From Streptomyces sp. NBC_00572 (GTDB lineage: Bacteria; Actinomycetota; Actinomycetes; Streptomycetales; Streptomycetaceae): a stretch of 64,000 nt of DNA. A model generated the notes under the pieces. The model had not been told where the DNA came from and made no database searches. It worked only from the letters and a program-made list of their open reading frames with translations. Made by a program: the position numbers and the translations under genes. The stretch's first letter is position 1; each line of letters begins with the position of its first letter. The stretch covers positions 5,146,001 through 5,210,000 of the forward strand of contig NZ_JAPENX010000001.1 of assembly GCF_026341815.1 (NCBI RefSeq). The letters run 5' to 3'. Of the stretch, positions 1 through 8,373 are shown piece after piece.

Positions 1-9
1 AAGAGTCGA

Positions 10-218
10 TCAGCTGCTTGAGCTGGAGCACGAACTCCCGCTGGAACTGGAGCTGGAGCACGAACTGGAGCTTGAGCTGGAGCACGAGCTTCCGCCCCCG
101 CCCCCACCGCAGCCCGAGCCGCCCCCGGAACAGGACCCGGACGAGCACGACGACCCGGACCCGCCGCCGGAGCAGGAGCTGCCGCCCCCACCACCCCCGC
201 CGCCGCAGGCGCTGGTTC
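10..218 (-). repeat. low-complexity repeats encoding the Cys/Ser/Gly tail
   Basis: The plus strand shows imperfect repeats of GAGCTGGAGCACGAACT from about 19 to 90, then G/C-rich runs. On the minus strand these encode Ser runs punctuated by Cys, then Gly/Ser/Cys. Such repeats can expand or contract in frame, so tail length probably varies between strains. Confidence 0.7.
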
Positions 219-1065
219 CCGCGCACCACACGGCGGCCGCTCCGAAGTCGTCGCCCGCGTCCGTGCTGTCGTACCGGTACGGCGCGGGGCGCCTGCCTCC
301 ACCTCCGCGCCGCCGGGGCGGCCCGTAGATCCGGGCGGCGGCCAGGATCTGCTCCCGCAGCACCGGATCGGGGAGGGCCCGGAGCCCGTGCAGGGCCACC
401 AGCAGGGCGGCGTCCGCGAGATGGGCGTGAGCCCGCCCGTACGCGAAGACCGCGCTCCGGCCGGCCGGGGTGACCTGCCGGGCGGCGAGCGACCCGCAGA
501 CGAGCGCCGTGAGACCGGCGGCGAGTATCACCGGCACCACCTTGAAGACGAACGGGAACGAGGGCCGGGGGGAGGCGGCGATGTCCACGGCCGTGAGGAC
601 GATCGACACCGGGAACAGCGCGAGGGCCGTGAGGCCGAGCACGGCGCACCACCGGAGCGTGGTGCGCCGGGTCGCCGGGTCGACGACGAGCCCGCGCGCC
701 GCGAGCCCGTCGCCGATCTCCTGGACCGCCGGGTGCCGCATCACGGCCATGCGCAGGTGGTGCAGGGCCCCGTGCGGGGCGGTGGCGTGCGCCTGGAGCA
801 CGGCGCGCTCCACCGGGTCGTACGCGGTGGGGCGGACGACGGCCACGATGCCGGGGCCGCCGATCGCCAGCCTGCCGTCCGCGTGGAGGGCGGCGAGGGC
901 GGTGTCGACGACCCTGGCGGGGCCGCCGTTGAGGAAGGCGGCCTCGTACCGGTCGTGGACGGGCCCGCCGGGTCCCCGGCGGGTCCGGACGACCCGGGTG
1001 ACGAGCAGCGTGATGCCGGTGATGCCGGCGAGGTAGCAGAGCGCGGTCAGGACGTCCACGGGCAC
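10..1065 (-). CDS. TIGR04222-type membrane protein with Cys/Ser/Gly-rich tail
   Basis: This is a membrane protein of 351 residues. Hydrophobic segments lie near residues 3-26, 139-163 and 170-195, with a soluble region between the first and second. The last 70 or so residues are almost only Gly, Ser and Cys, with nine Cys spaced by G/S runs. This matches the TIGR04222 family, whose members carry such low-complexity ends. The start is a GTG one base after the TGA of the DUF692 gene, so the two are probably translationally coupled. The partner belongs to the MNIO enzymes, which oxidise Cys in peptides, so the tail is a candidate substrate; that link is inference. The family function is not known to me. 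Confidence 0.85.
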   Translation of the reverse strand: MPVDVLTALCYLAGITGITLLVTRVVRTRRGPGGPVHDRYEAAFLNGGPARVVDTALAALHADGRLAIGGPGIVAVVRPTAYDPVERAVLQAHATAPHGALHHLRMAVMRHPAVQEIGDGLAARGLVVDPATRRTTLRWCAVLGLTALALFPVSIVLTAVDIAASPRPSFPFVFKVVPVILAAGLTALVCGSLAARQVTPAGRSAVFAYGRAHAHLADAALLVALHGLRALPDPVLREQILAAARIYGPPRRRGGGGRRPAPYRYDSTDAGDDFGAAAVWCAGTSACGGGGGGGGSSCSGGGSGSSCSSGSCSGGGSGCGGGGGGSSCSSSSSSSCSSSSSSGSSCSSSSS

Positions 1066-1066
1066 C

Positions 1067-2494
1067 TCATCTCCTTACCAGTGCGTGGCGGGCGGCCCGT
1101 ACGAGCCGGGTGGCGCGGCCCGGCGGGCGGTTGCCGGAACGGTCCTGCCACCACTCCGTGAGCCGCCGCCGTGCCGCCGGATCCTCCGGCCGTCCGGCGA
1201 CCAGCAGATGCTCGGCGAAGTCGAGCGCGTCCCGGCGGTAGCCGCCGGTCATGGGCCGGGATCTGGCGTACGCGAGGAAGGCGGGCCGGTAGCCCTTGCC
1301 CAGGATCTCGGGCAGCTCCGGTGCGACCTTCGCGACGACCCCGGCCCGCTTGGCCGCGAGCGCCCGGCTCTGTACGCCGAGCCGCCGGCTGTCGAAGCCC
1401 TCGGGCACGGGGGTCCCGGCGACCAGCGCCGACAGCAGGGCGGCCTGAGCGACGGCGACGCGCTGCCGGGCCCCGGACTGCGGGGCGGGCGCGGCCTCCG
1501 GTACGGCGTCGGGCACGTCGGGCACGTCGCGCGCGCCGCCGGGCATGAAACCGCCCGAGACGCGGGCGCCGGCGCCTATGAGGAGCGGCGCTTCGGGTGC
1601 GGGTCGCGAGGAACGGGCGCCGTGCTGGTGGGCTGTGCCCACCCGTTCCGCCCCGGCGGAACGTACGCCCACAGCGGCGGCGGTCGTCGCCCGGATCGCG
1701 CGCAGTTCGTCGGCCAACTCCTCCGCGGCAGGAAAGTCGTCGTCCCGCTCAAGCAGCACGCCCGGCGGCGCGACCCGGGACGCGAGGTCCGCCAGTACGT
1801 CGAGCACCGCCCGCGGCACGGGATGCGCGTGCGTGTCGTGCCAGACCCCGTCCCGCTCGACACCCCCCGCCACGTGCACATAGGCGATCGCCTCCACCGG
1901 CAGCTCCGACAGGGCCCCCGCCGGATCTTCGCCCCGGTTGACGTGGTTGGTGTGGAGATTGGCGACGTCGATGAGGAGCCGTACCCCCGTACGCTCCACC
2001 AGCTCCGCCAGGAACCGCCCCTCGCTCATCTCCTCGCCGGGCCACGAGACGAGCGCCGCGATGTTCTCCAGGGCGAGCGGCACGGGCAGCGCGTCCTGCG
2101 CGATCCGTACGTTCTCGCAGAGCACGTCGAGCGCGTCCCACGTCCTGGGCACGGGAAGCAGGTGGCCCGCTTCGAGCTGCGGGGTCGCCGTGAGCGGCCC
2201 CCCGGCCCGTACGAACGCGATGTGTTCCGTGACCAGCGGCGCTCCGAGCGCCACCGCCTTCTCGCCGAGCGCGGCGAGCCGCGCCGGGTCGGGCCGGTCG
2301 GCGCCCCCCAGCCCCAGCGAGACGCCGTGCGGCACGACCGTGACGCCGCGCTCGCGCAGCCGGGTCAGGGAGTCGGGCAGATGGTCCGCGCAGATGTTCT
2401 CCGCGACGACCTCCACCCAGTCGACGCCGGAAAGACCCTCCACCGCCTCAGCGATCTCGGGGCGCCAGCCGATGCCGATGCCGAGTTCCGTCAT
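1067..2494 (-). CDS. DUF692 / MNIO-family protein with C-terminal partner-like domain
   Basis: Residues 1-270 form a TIM-barrel of the DUF692 (multinuclear non-heme iron oxidase, MbnB/BufB-like) family. Conserved candidate metal ligands are visible: H56, H91, E143, D176, N179, H181, H184, H207, D220, H222, H224 and E249. Known family members use iron to modify Cys in peptide substrates. After a linker (about 270-330), residues 340-450 resemble the DUF2063/BufC-type partner domain (short helices, a conserved AFLAYARSRP-like stretch, FAEHLL). This would be a fusion of enzyme and recognition domain; the second assignment is tentative. ATG is preceded by a strong GGAGG-type site. The gene stops 1 nt before the TIGR04222 gene. 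Confidence 0.9.
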   Translation of the reverse strand: MTELGIGIGWRPEIAEAVEGLSGVDWVEVVAENICADHLPDSLTRLRERGVTVVPHGVSLGLGGADRPDPARLAALGEKAVALGAPLVTEHIAFVRAGGPLTATPQLEAGHLLPVPRTWDALDVLCENVRIAQDALPVPLALENIAALVSWPGEEMSEGRFLAELVERTGVRLLIDVANLHTNHVNRGEDPAGALSELPVEAIAYVHVAGGVERDGVWHDTHAHPVPRAVLDVLADLASRVAPPGVLLERDDDFPAAEELADELRAIRATTAAAVGVRSAGAERVGTAHQHGARSSRPAPEAPLLIGAGARVSGGFMPGGARDVPDVPDAVPEAAPAPQSGARQRVAVAQAALLSALVAGTPVPEGFDSRRLGVQSRALAAKRAGVVAKVAPELPEILGKGYRPAFLAYARSRPMTGGYRRDALDFAEHLLVAGRPEDPAARRRLTEWWQDRSGNRPPGRATRLVRAARHALVRR

Positions 2495-2711
2495 GTCCCC
2501 CTCCTTCGGTCCTCAGTCACCCACCTGATGGCCCCGCCGGAAACGTTCGAACCCCGAGAGGGCGACGTTCAGAGCTTGATTTGAGGTTCCATTTCAGTCA
2601 CGCCGAACGGGGGGTGTCCCTCCGCAAGAGCGGGGGGCCGGCACCAGTGCGCCGGGCTGTGTGACGCACGAGGCTGAACGGGTCGTACAGGAAACCCACT
2701 TGGAGGACATC

Positions 2712-3962
2712 GTGGTCACGCGCTTATCGGTGCTGTGCTGCATTCTGCTGCTGGGAGGCCCGGCCGTGGCCGCTGCCGCCCCCGCGCCGCAGGCCCAGGT
2801 CCAGCTCCAGACGCGGCACGAGGAGCGAGCCCGCGGCACCCTGCTCTCCGCCGAGAAGCTGTACACGCTCGACTCCGCGCAGGCCGTGGCCGAGGAACTG
2901 GGCAGGGCCGGTTTCGACGGCGGCGTCGTCGAACACGGAGTGGTCGCCTACCGGCTGGTGTACCGGACGATCGACGCGCAGGGGCGGCCCACCACGGCGA
3001 GCGGCCTGCTCGCGCTGCCCCTGAGCGGTGAGCGGCGGCTGCGGGTGGTCTCCTTCACGCACGGCACCGGCAGCCACAAGGACGACTCCCCGTCGATGCG
3101 CCGGGGCGCGTTCGTCTCCGCGCCGGTGATCGCGCACGCGTCGGCGGGAGCGGCCGCCGTGGGACCCGACTACCTGGGGATGGGCGTGGGGCCCGGTCCG
3201 CACCCCTGGATGGACATCGAGTCCGAGACCACGGCCTCCCTGGACATGCTGAGGGCGGCCCGCAGCTTCGCGCCGCGCACCGGGCGCGTACTGGAACGCG
3301 AGGTGCAGGTCACCGGCTTCTCCCAGGGCGCGTCGGCGGCCCTGGGGCTCGGACGGGCTCTTCAGGCGGGCGAGGACCGCTGGTTCAGGCTGGGCGCGCT
3401 GGCCCCGGTCAGCGGCGCCTACGACTTCGGCGGCTCGGAACTGCCCGCGCTCCTCGCGGGCCGGCTCGAACCCAAGTCCGGCGTGCTGTACGCGGCCTAC
3501 ACCCTGGTGGCCTTCAACCGGCTCCACCCCGTCTACGACCGGCCCGACGAGGTCTTCAAGGCCCCGTACGCCGACACGGTCGAGGCCCTCTTCGACGGGG
3601 CGCACACGGGCGAGCAGCTGATGCGCGGCACCCCCGGCACGCTCGACGCCCTCCTGACCGCCCACGGCCGCGAGCTGCTCGCGCGTCCGACGGGCGGCCT
3701 GGCGGCGGCGCTCCGCGGCACCGACGCCGTGTGCCGGGACTGGGCTCCGCGCACACCGACCAGGCTCTACACGGCGACCGACGACGAGCAGGCCGTCACG
3801 GCCAACACCACGGTGTGCCGCACGGAGTTCCTGAAGCGCGGCGTGGACGTCCCCGTCGTCGACCTCGGCCCCGTCGAGTACCACGGATCCCGTCACCTGG
3901 GGTCGAACGTCGCGGCCACGACGGAGATCGTCCGCTGGTTCGAGCAGCTGCGCGAGCGCTGA
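2712..3962 (+). CDS. secreted lipase / alpha-beta hydrolase (TTA codon)
   Basis: The GTG at 2712 follows GGAGGA (2702-2707) and gives a signal peptide of about 24 residues ending AAAAPA; longer upstream starts would place the signal internally. The mature protein is an alpha/beta hydrolase of the secretory lipase (LIP) type. It has an HGTG oxyanion-like motif, the nucleophile elbow GFSQG, and the acid and His expected near the C-terminus (the last His lies in the YHGSRH stretch). It probably cleaves ester substrates outside the cell. The fifth codon is TTA (2724-2726), the codon read in Streptomyces by the bldA tRNA, so its translation may be tied to development. Convergent with the next gene. 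Confidence 0.88.
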   Translation: MVTRLSVLCCILLLGGPAVAAAAPAPQAQVQLQTRHEERARGTLLSAEKLYTLDSAQAVAEELGRAGFDGGVVEHGVVAYRLVYRTIDAQGRPTTASGLLALPLSGERRLRVVSFTHGTGSHKDDSPSMRRGAFVSAPVIAHASAGAAAVGPDYLGMGVGPGPHPWMDIESETTASLDMLRAARSFAPRTGRVLEREVQVTGFSQGASAALGLGRALQAGEDRWFRLGALAPVSGAYDFGGSELPALLAGRLEPKSGVLYAAYTLVAFNRLHPVYDRPDEVFKAPYADTVEALFDGAHTGEQLMRGTPGTLDALLTAHGRELLARPTGGLAAALRGTDAVCRDWAPRTPTRLYTATDDEQAVTANTTVCRTEFLKRGVDVPVVDLGPVEYHGSRHLGSNVAATTEIVRWFEQLRER

Positions 3963-3981
3963 CGGAGAAGCGGGGGGCAGG

Positions 3982-4013
3982 GCCCGGCCGACCTCCGGCT
4001 CAGCCGGCCGGGC
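3982..4013. terminator. inverted repeat between convergent genes
   Basis: Arms GCCCGGCCG (3982-3990) and CGGCCGGGC (4005-4013) flank a 14-nt loop just after the lipase stop. The right arm overlaps the 3' end of the PTH2 gene. It could end transcription from both sides. There is no U tract, which is usual in this G+C range. Confidence 0.45.
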
Positions 4014-4686
4014 GGGGGAACGCGGACACCACCGTGCACGAGCCCGGGGCGATCTCCGTGAACCCCGCGTCCCGTACCACCGGAAGTCCGCTCGCCGTCA
4101 GCGCGGGCCAGTCCCCGGCCGCCGCGGTCCGGACCGCGAGCGGGAAGCCCGCCTCGCGCCAGGTCTTCCGGTCGGCGTCCGTCATCGCCCACCACAGCAG
4201 CTGCGCGCCGTGCCCGGCCTGCGCCATCGCCTTGCCCGCCGACATGTCCAGCTCGGGGTTGAGCCACAGCACGGCCGCCCCCTCCGGTACGGGACCGGGC
4301 GCGGCCGGGTCGTCGAGATCGGTGCCCGAGACCTGGAGCTTGGCCAACTCCTTGGGCCAGCCGTCGAGCGGGACCGGCGGGAAGACCCGTACCTCCGCCT
4401 CGGTACCGGTGACGGTGATTCCCGGGAGCGCGCCCGCGCGCCGCCACTCCGCGCCGCGCGCCCGGCGCACCACCTTGCGGATCCGGGCGTCCTGCCAGTC
4501 GGTCATCACCTGGGCCCACTCGCCCTCGCCGAGGGAGCGGTCGTCGGTGAGGATCTCCAGGACGGCCCGCGCGGCGGTCTCCAGGGCGTCGGTACGGGAC
4601 GGCGGCGCGTCCCGTTCGATCCGCACGACCAACGGCAGGACGAACTGGGGGTTCTCATCGCGGAGATCGGTCTCGTTGCTGCTCAC
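4000..4686 (-). CDS. peptidyl-tRNA hydrolase PTH2-family protein
   Basis: A 228-residue protein whose C-terminal half (about 125-228) carries the PTH2-like signature MSAGKAMAQAGHGAQ. In the PTH2 family the Lys and His of this motif belong to the active site that releases tRNA from peptidyl-tRNA. The N-terminal 120 residues form an alpha/beta domain seen in actinobacterial members. Streptomyces also has the PTH1 enzyme, so this may be a secondary or specialised activity. It starts at GTG with no clear ribosome site; CAGACT lies 6 nt upstream, a weak leaderless-promoter pattern. It is divergent from the AIM24 gene. Confidence 0.85.
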   Translation of the reverse strand: MSSNETDLRDENPQFVLPLVVRIERDAPPSRTDALETAARAVLEILTDDRSLGEGEWAQVMTDWQDARIRKVVRRARGAEWRRAGALPGITVTGTEAEVRVFPPVPLDGWPKELAKLQVSGTDLDDPAAPGPVPEGAAVLWLNPELDMSAGKAMAQAGHGAQLLWWAMTDADRKTWREAGFPLAVRTAAAGDWPALTASGLPVVRDAGFTEIAPGSCTVVSAFPRPAG

Positions 4687-4757
4687 CGGGCAAGTCTGCC
4701 ACTGCCATCACGGGTGATTCTTGTGGGAACGGGTAGTTCCGGGCCAGGATGCCCCTC

Positions 4758-5432
4758 ATGAAGAGTGATCTTTTCACCGGCGAACACCTCGCCGAGACCG
4801 CAGACTTTCCGGGGATGACCCTCCAGAACGCCAAATCCGTCAAATACACCGTCAACGGCGAGATGCACGCCCGCCAGGGATCGATGATCGCCTTTCGCGG
4901 CGACCTCCAGTTCGAGCGCAAGGGCCAGGGCATCGGCGGCCTGCTCAAGCGCGCCGTCACCGGCGAGGGCCTGGCGCTGATGGCCGTACGCGGCCAGGGC
5001 GAGGCCTGGTTCGCCCACGAGGCGCAGAACTGCTTCATCGTCGAGATCGAGCAGGGCGACGCGTTCTCGGTCAACGGCCGCAACGTGCTCTGCTTCGACT
5101 CCACCCTCCACTACGAGATCAAGACGGTGAAGGGCGCCGGGATGACCGGGGGCGGCCTCTTCAACTCCGTCTTCTCCGGCTACGGCAACGTCGCCCTGAT
5201 CTGCGAGGGCAACCCGATCGTCATCCCCGTCACCCCGCAGGCCCCGGTCTTCGTCGACACCGACGCCGTCGTCGGCTGGAGCGAGCAGCTGCGCACCTCG
5301 CTGCACCGCTCGCAGTCCGTCGGTTCGATGATCCGCGGCGGCTCGGGCGAGGCGGTGCAGCTGAAGCTGGAGGGCCAGGGCTTCGTGGTCGTCCGTCCCA
5401 GCGAGCTGACCCCGCAGAAGACCTCGAATTGA
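4758..5432 (+). CDS. AIM24-family protein
   Basis: A 224-residue all-beta protein of the AIM24 family (TRAP-like beta-sandwich named after a yeast mitochondrial protein). It shows the family pattern of a Gly-rich stretch (KGQGIGGLLKRA), FSVNGRNVL in the middle and GGLFNSVFSG. The bacterial role is unknown; members probably act as membrane-associated scaffolds. I prefer the ATG at 4758, since the AGGA at 4746-4749 then sits correctly; the ATG at 4749 would add three residues. Its stop overlaps the TTG start of the ABC ATPase (TTGA), so the three genes from here form a coupled operon. Confidence 0.85.
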   Translation: MKSDLFTGEHLAETADFPGMTLQNAKSVKYTVNGEMHARQGSMIAFRGDLQFERKGQGIGGLLKRAVTGEGLALMAVRGQGEAWFAHEAQNCFIVEIEQGDAFSVNGRNVLCFDSTLHYEIKTVKGAGMTGGGLFNSVFSGYGNVALICEGNPIVIPVTPQAPVFVDTDAVVGWSEQLRTSLHRSQSVGSMIRGGSGEAVQLKLEGQGFVVVRPSELTPQKTSN

Positions 5433-6283
5433 GGCTGGAGCGGGTCGGGCGCCGGCACGGCCTCCGGGGGCCGTGGGTCCTCCGTGAGGTCGGTCTCGAC
5501 CTGCCCGGCGGGACCCTCGTCCGGGTCGTGGGCGCCAACGGCACCGGCAAGTCGACCCTGCTCCGGATCGTCGCCGGCGTCGACGCGCCCACCGAGGGCC
5601 GCGTCACCGGCCGCCCGCCCCGCACGGCGTACGTCCCCGAGCGCTTCCCGGTCGCGCTGCCCTTCACGGCCACCGACTATCTGGTCCACCTCGGGCGGAT
5701 CCAGGGCCTCGGCGGGGCCGCGGCGCGGGCACGGGCGGGGGAGTGGCTGGAGCGCTTCGGGGCGGGCGGGCACGCCCGTACGGCCATGGCGGAGCTCTCC
5801 AAGGGCACCAGCCAGAAGGTCGCCGTGGCCCAGGCCCTGCTCGCCGACCCGTCCCTCCTCGTCCTCGACGAGGCCTGGACCGGCCTCGACACGGGCGCGC
5901 GTGCGGAACTGGACGCGGCGGTCCGCGAACGCCGGGCGGCCGGCGCGACGGTCGTCTTCGTCGACCACGACCCACGACGGCTGGCAGGGGAGCCGGACGC
6001 GGTCCACGAGGTGAGGGAGGGGCGGGTGCGGGAGGCCGCGTACCCGGTCCACGCGGACTCCGGGCCGGCCGCGCCCCGCGTCCGGATCACCGTCTCCGGG
6101 GGCCGCCGCCCGCTCCCGGACCACCTCCCGGGAAACCCCGTCACCTCACCCGGTTCCGAGGACGCCCCCACCGGCCTCACAGTCCTCACCGTCGACGCGG
6201 CGCACTCCGACGCGCTTCTGAGCGCGCTCCTCGCCGCCTCCTGGCACATCCACCACCTCGGCACCGAAGGCGTACGGGTATGA
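5429..6283 (+). CDS. ABC transporter ATP-binding protein
   Basis: A 284-residue ABC ATPase. The Walker A motif is GANGTGKST near residues 34-42, the signature is a variant LSKGTSQKV rather than LSGGQ, and Walker B is LLVLDEAW. The TTG start overlaps the AIM24 stop, and the stop overlaps the ATG of the downstream permease. The last 90 residues after the nucleotide-binding domain are an unassigned extension. The substrate cannot be told from sequence. With the single permease it resembles small Streptomyces export systems. Confidence 0.9.
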   Translation: MRLERVGRRHGLRGPWVLREVGLDLPGGTLVRVVGANGTGKSTLLRIVAGVDAPTEGRVTGRPPRTAYVPERFPVALPFTATDYLVHLGRIQGLGGAAARARAGEWLERFGAGGHARTAMAELSKGTSQKVAVAQALLADPSLLVLDEAWTGLDTGARAELDAAVRERRAAGATVVFVDHDPRRLAGEPDAVHEVREGRVREAAYPVHADSGPAAPRVRITVSGGRRPLPDHLPGNPVTSPGSEDAPTGLTVLTVDAAHSDALLSALLAASWHIHHLGTEGVRV

Positions 6284-6930
6284 CGGCGCTCCTGAGCTAC
6301 CAGACCGGGCTGCTGCTCCGCTCCCAGCGCTGGCTCGCACCGCTGCTCCTGTACGCGGCGTTCCTCGGTGTCGGCGTCAACGTCGGCGAACCCGTCCTCG
6401 GCGCGCTCGGCTTCACCGCCGCCGCGCTCCTTCCGGTGACCGCCTGGACCGTGCGGATCTGCCTCACGCAGGAGCCGCCCGCCGCCCGGAACGTGGTCGC
6501 GGCGGCGGCCGGCCGGGGCCGCGCGCATCTCGCGGCGCTCGTGACGGGCACCGTACTGCCGGTGCTCGTCGGCGCGGTCGCCGTGCTCGTGGTGACGGCG
6601 ACCGGCGACCGGCGGGGCGTCACCGCGCTCGCCGCCACGACCACCGGGCTCCTGGCGGCCCTCGCCTGCGCCCTCACGGGCGCCGCCGTCGGCACGCTGG
6701 CCTCCCGCCCCTTCGTCCGGGCCCCCGGCTGGTCCCTCGCGGCCGTGGTCCTGGGCTCGCTGCTCGCCCTGGTGACCACCGGCTCCCCGGCCAAGCACGC
6801 GATGACGGCCCTGATCACCGGGGCGCGCACGGCGACCGCGGACCCGCCGTGGCTCGCCTGCGCGGGCGCCGTGCTCCTCGCGGCGGCGTGCGCGGCCCTC
6901 GCCTGCCGGGCCACGGCACGCCTGGAGTGA
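6280..6930 (+). CDS. ABC transporter membrane protein
   Basis: A 216-residue, very hydrophobic protein with about six predicted transmembrane segments: two in residues 18-50, two in the 85-130 region and two at the end. It starts with an ATGA overlap on the ABC ATPase stop. It is probably the permease half of that exporter. It has no recognisable family motif beyond its hydropathy and its neighbour, and the cargo is unknown. Confidence 0.8.
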   Translation: MTALLSYQTGLLLRSQRWLAPLLLYAAFLGVGVNVGEPVLGALGFTAAALLPVTAWTVRICLTQEPPAARNVVAAAAGRGRAHLAALVTGTVLPVLVGAVAVLVVTATGDRRGVTALAATTTGLLAALACALTGAAVGTLASRPFVRAPGWSLAAVVLGSLLALVTTGSPAKHAMTALITGARTATADPPWLACAGAVLLAAACAALACRATARLE

Positions 6931-6931
6931 G

Positions 6932-6937
6932 TAGGCT
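6932..6937 (+). promoter_or_regulatory. -10-like TAGGCT, probable leaderless promoter
   Basis: TAGGCT is followed by a 7-nt spacer and then the ATG at 6945. This spacing puts the transcription start at the start codon itself. Confidence 0.5.
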
Positions 6938-6944
6938 CGAAGGC

Positions 6945-7130
6945 ATGAGCGAGTCCATGTCGTACTGCGCCCCGGAGCCCGCCCCGAAGCCCGAACCGGC
7001 GACCGAGGGCCCGTTCGCCGCGTGCGTGCTGTGCCAGGAGCCGACCGAGTACCCGGAGTCGACGAAGGGCATCACTCTGTGTCCGGTCTGCGAATGGCAG
7101 GAGGCCCAGCGCACGGCCTGCTCCGGCTGA
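6945..7130 (+). CDS. small zinc-ribbon-like protein
   Basis: A 61-residue protein with two CxxC pairs, CVLC and CPVC, about 25 residues apart, the layout of a zinc ribbon. The N-terminal 25 residues are rich in Pro, Glu and Ala. No enzymatic domain is visible; a metal-binding or adaptor role is inference. Start codon choice is supported by the TAGGCT element 7 nt upstream instead of a ribosome site. It lies 14 nt after the ABC permease and is convergent with the deacetylase. Confidence 0.7.
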   Translation: MSESMSYCAPEPAPKPEPATEGPFAACVLCQEPTEYPESTKGITLCPVCEWQEAQRTACSG

Positions 7131-7138
7131 CCGGGCCC

Positions 7139-8026
7139 TTACCCGCCCATCAGCTCCGAGACCTTCACGAAGCGGTAGCCGCGGGCGCGGAGTTCCGGGA
7201 CGATGCGGCGGATCGCCTGCTCCGTGACCGGGGCCGCGCTGCGCGTGCAGTGCATGACGACGAGGGAGCCGGGCTTCACGCCGTCGAGGACCTGCTCGGC
7301 CACCGCGTCCCCGTCCTTGGCGAAGGCGTCGCCGCTGACCACGTCCCACTGGACGGCCGTCACTCCCGCCGGGGCGAGCGCGCGGAGGGCCGCGTCGTCG
7401 TAGCAGCCGCCGGGGAAGCGGAAGTAGGGGACGACGTTCACGGCCCCGGCGTCGCGGAACGCGTCGAAGGCCCGCTGCACGTCCGATGCCATGTCCGGTC
7501 CGGCGACCGTCGGAAGGCCGTAGCAGGGGGACGCGAAGGCGTAGTGGCTGTAGGAGTGGTTCGCGATCTCGAAGCGCGGGTCGCCGCCGATGGACTTGGC
7601 CTGGTCCGGGTACTCCTCCGCCCAGCGGCCCGTCATGAACACCGTCGCGTCCACCTTGAGCCGGCGCAGGGTCGCGATGAGCGGGGGGTTGTCGAAGTGT
7701 TCGCCCCGCGCGGCCCGGGGCCCCTGATCGGCCGTCATGTCGGCGTCGAAGGTGAGCGCGACGACCTTCTCCGCGCCCTTCGTCCGGCGCGTGTACACGG
7801 GGGTGAGACCGCCGGGCCCCGGCGCCATGGTGGGCGGCGCCGCGCGTTCGGCCGCGGGCTTGGGCCCGGCCGCGGCGCTCGCCCGGGGCGAGGGGCTGTG
7901 GGTGACGGCGGGTCGCGGCGCCGCCGGTTCCTTCGCCGGGGAGGTCTCGGCGGCGTCCCGGCCACAGCCGACGAGGACGGCGCCCAGAAGACCGAGCGCC
8001 GCCAAGTTTCGTACAGAAATGTTCAC
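7139..8026 (-). CDS. lipoprotein polysaccharide deacetylase (CE4 / NodB)
   Basis: The signal peptide ends in a lipobox, LVGC with Cys at 21, followed by a Pro/Ala/Ser linker to about residue 75, so the protein is tethered outside the membrane. The NodB domain follows: motif 1 is TFDADMTADQ, with the catalytic-base and metal Asp; motif 2 is the metal-binding HSYSH; motif 3 is RFPGGCYD. The usual D-D-G of motif 1 reads D-A-D, as in a subset of actinobacterial members. It probably removes N-acetyl groups from peptidoglycan or another surface glycan. 295 residues. Confidence 0.88.
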   Translation of the reverse strand: MNISVRNLAALGLLGAVLVGCGRDAAETSPAKEPAAPRPAVTHSPSPRASAAAGPKPAAERAAPPTMAPGPGGLTPVYTRRTKGAEKVVALTFDADMTADQGPRAARGEHFDNPPLIATLRRLKVDATVFMTGRWAEEYPDQAKSIGGDPRFEIANHSYSHYAFASPCYGLPTVAGPDMASDVQRAFDAFRDAGAVNVVPYFRFPGGCYDDAALRALAPAGVTAVQWDVVSGDAFAKDGDAVAEQVLDGVKPGSLVVMHCTRSAAPVTEQAIRRIVPELRARGYRFVKVSELMGG

Positions 8027-8052
8027 GATCGGAAGTTAACTGATCAAAGTGT

Positions 8053-8250
8053 CTAACGCTCGCGACTCGACAGCAGCAGCACCCGAGTCCACGCACTGAG
8101 CTGACGCACCATCGCGTCGGCATGCGCGGCCCGCTCACGGCGGAAGGGGAGCACCAGCAGGGCGGGCACGAAGGCGAGCGTCACGAGCAGCAGGGGCAGG
8201 GTCGCGACGAGGACGATGAGGGCACGCTGGGCCCAGCGGAGAGTACGCAT
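8053..8250 (-). CDS. small membrane protein, unknown
   Basis: A 65-residue protein with a single long hydrophobic segment (about 10-34) followed by a basic, helical tail. AAGGAA lies 6-7 nt before its ATG. No family recognised. It lies 26 nt upstream of the deacetylase on the same strand, so the two could be co-transcribed. Confidence 0.6.
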   Translation of the reverse strand: MRTLRWAQRALIVLVATLPLLLVTLAFVPALLVLPFRRERAAHADAMVRQLSAWTRVLLLSSRER

Positions 8251-8373
8251 GCGGGTTCCTTCGGTTCCTTCGGTTCGGGGATGAGCGAGCCCCCACCGTC
8301 GGACCCGTCCGGTACGTTGCGAAAGCCGCAACCGTTGCCGTCGCGGCGTCAACACCGCGGGGGGAGAGGCACC

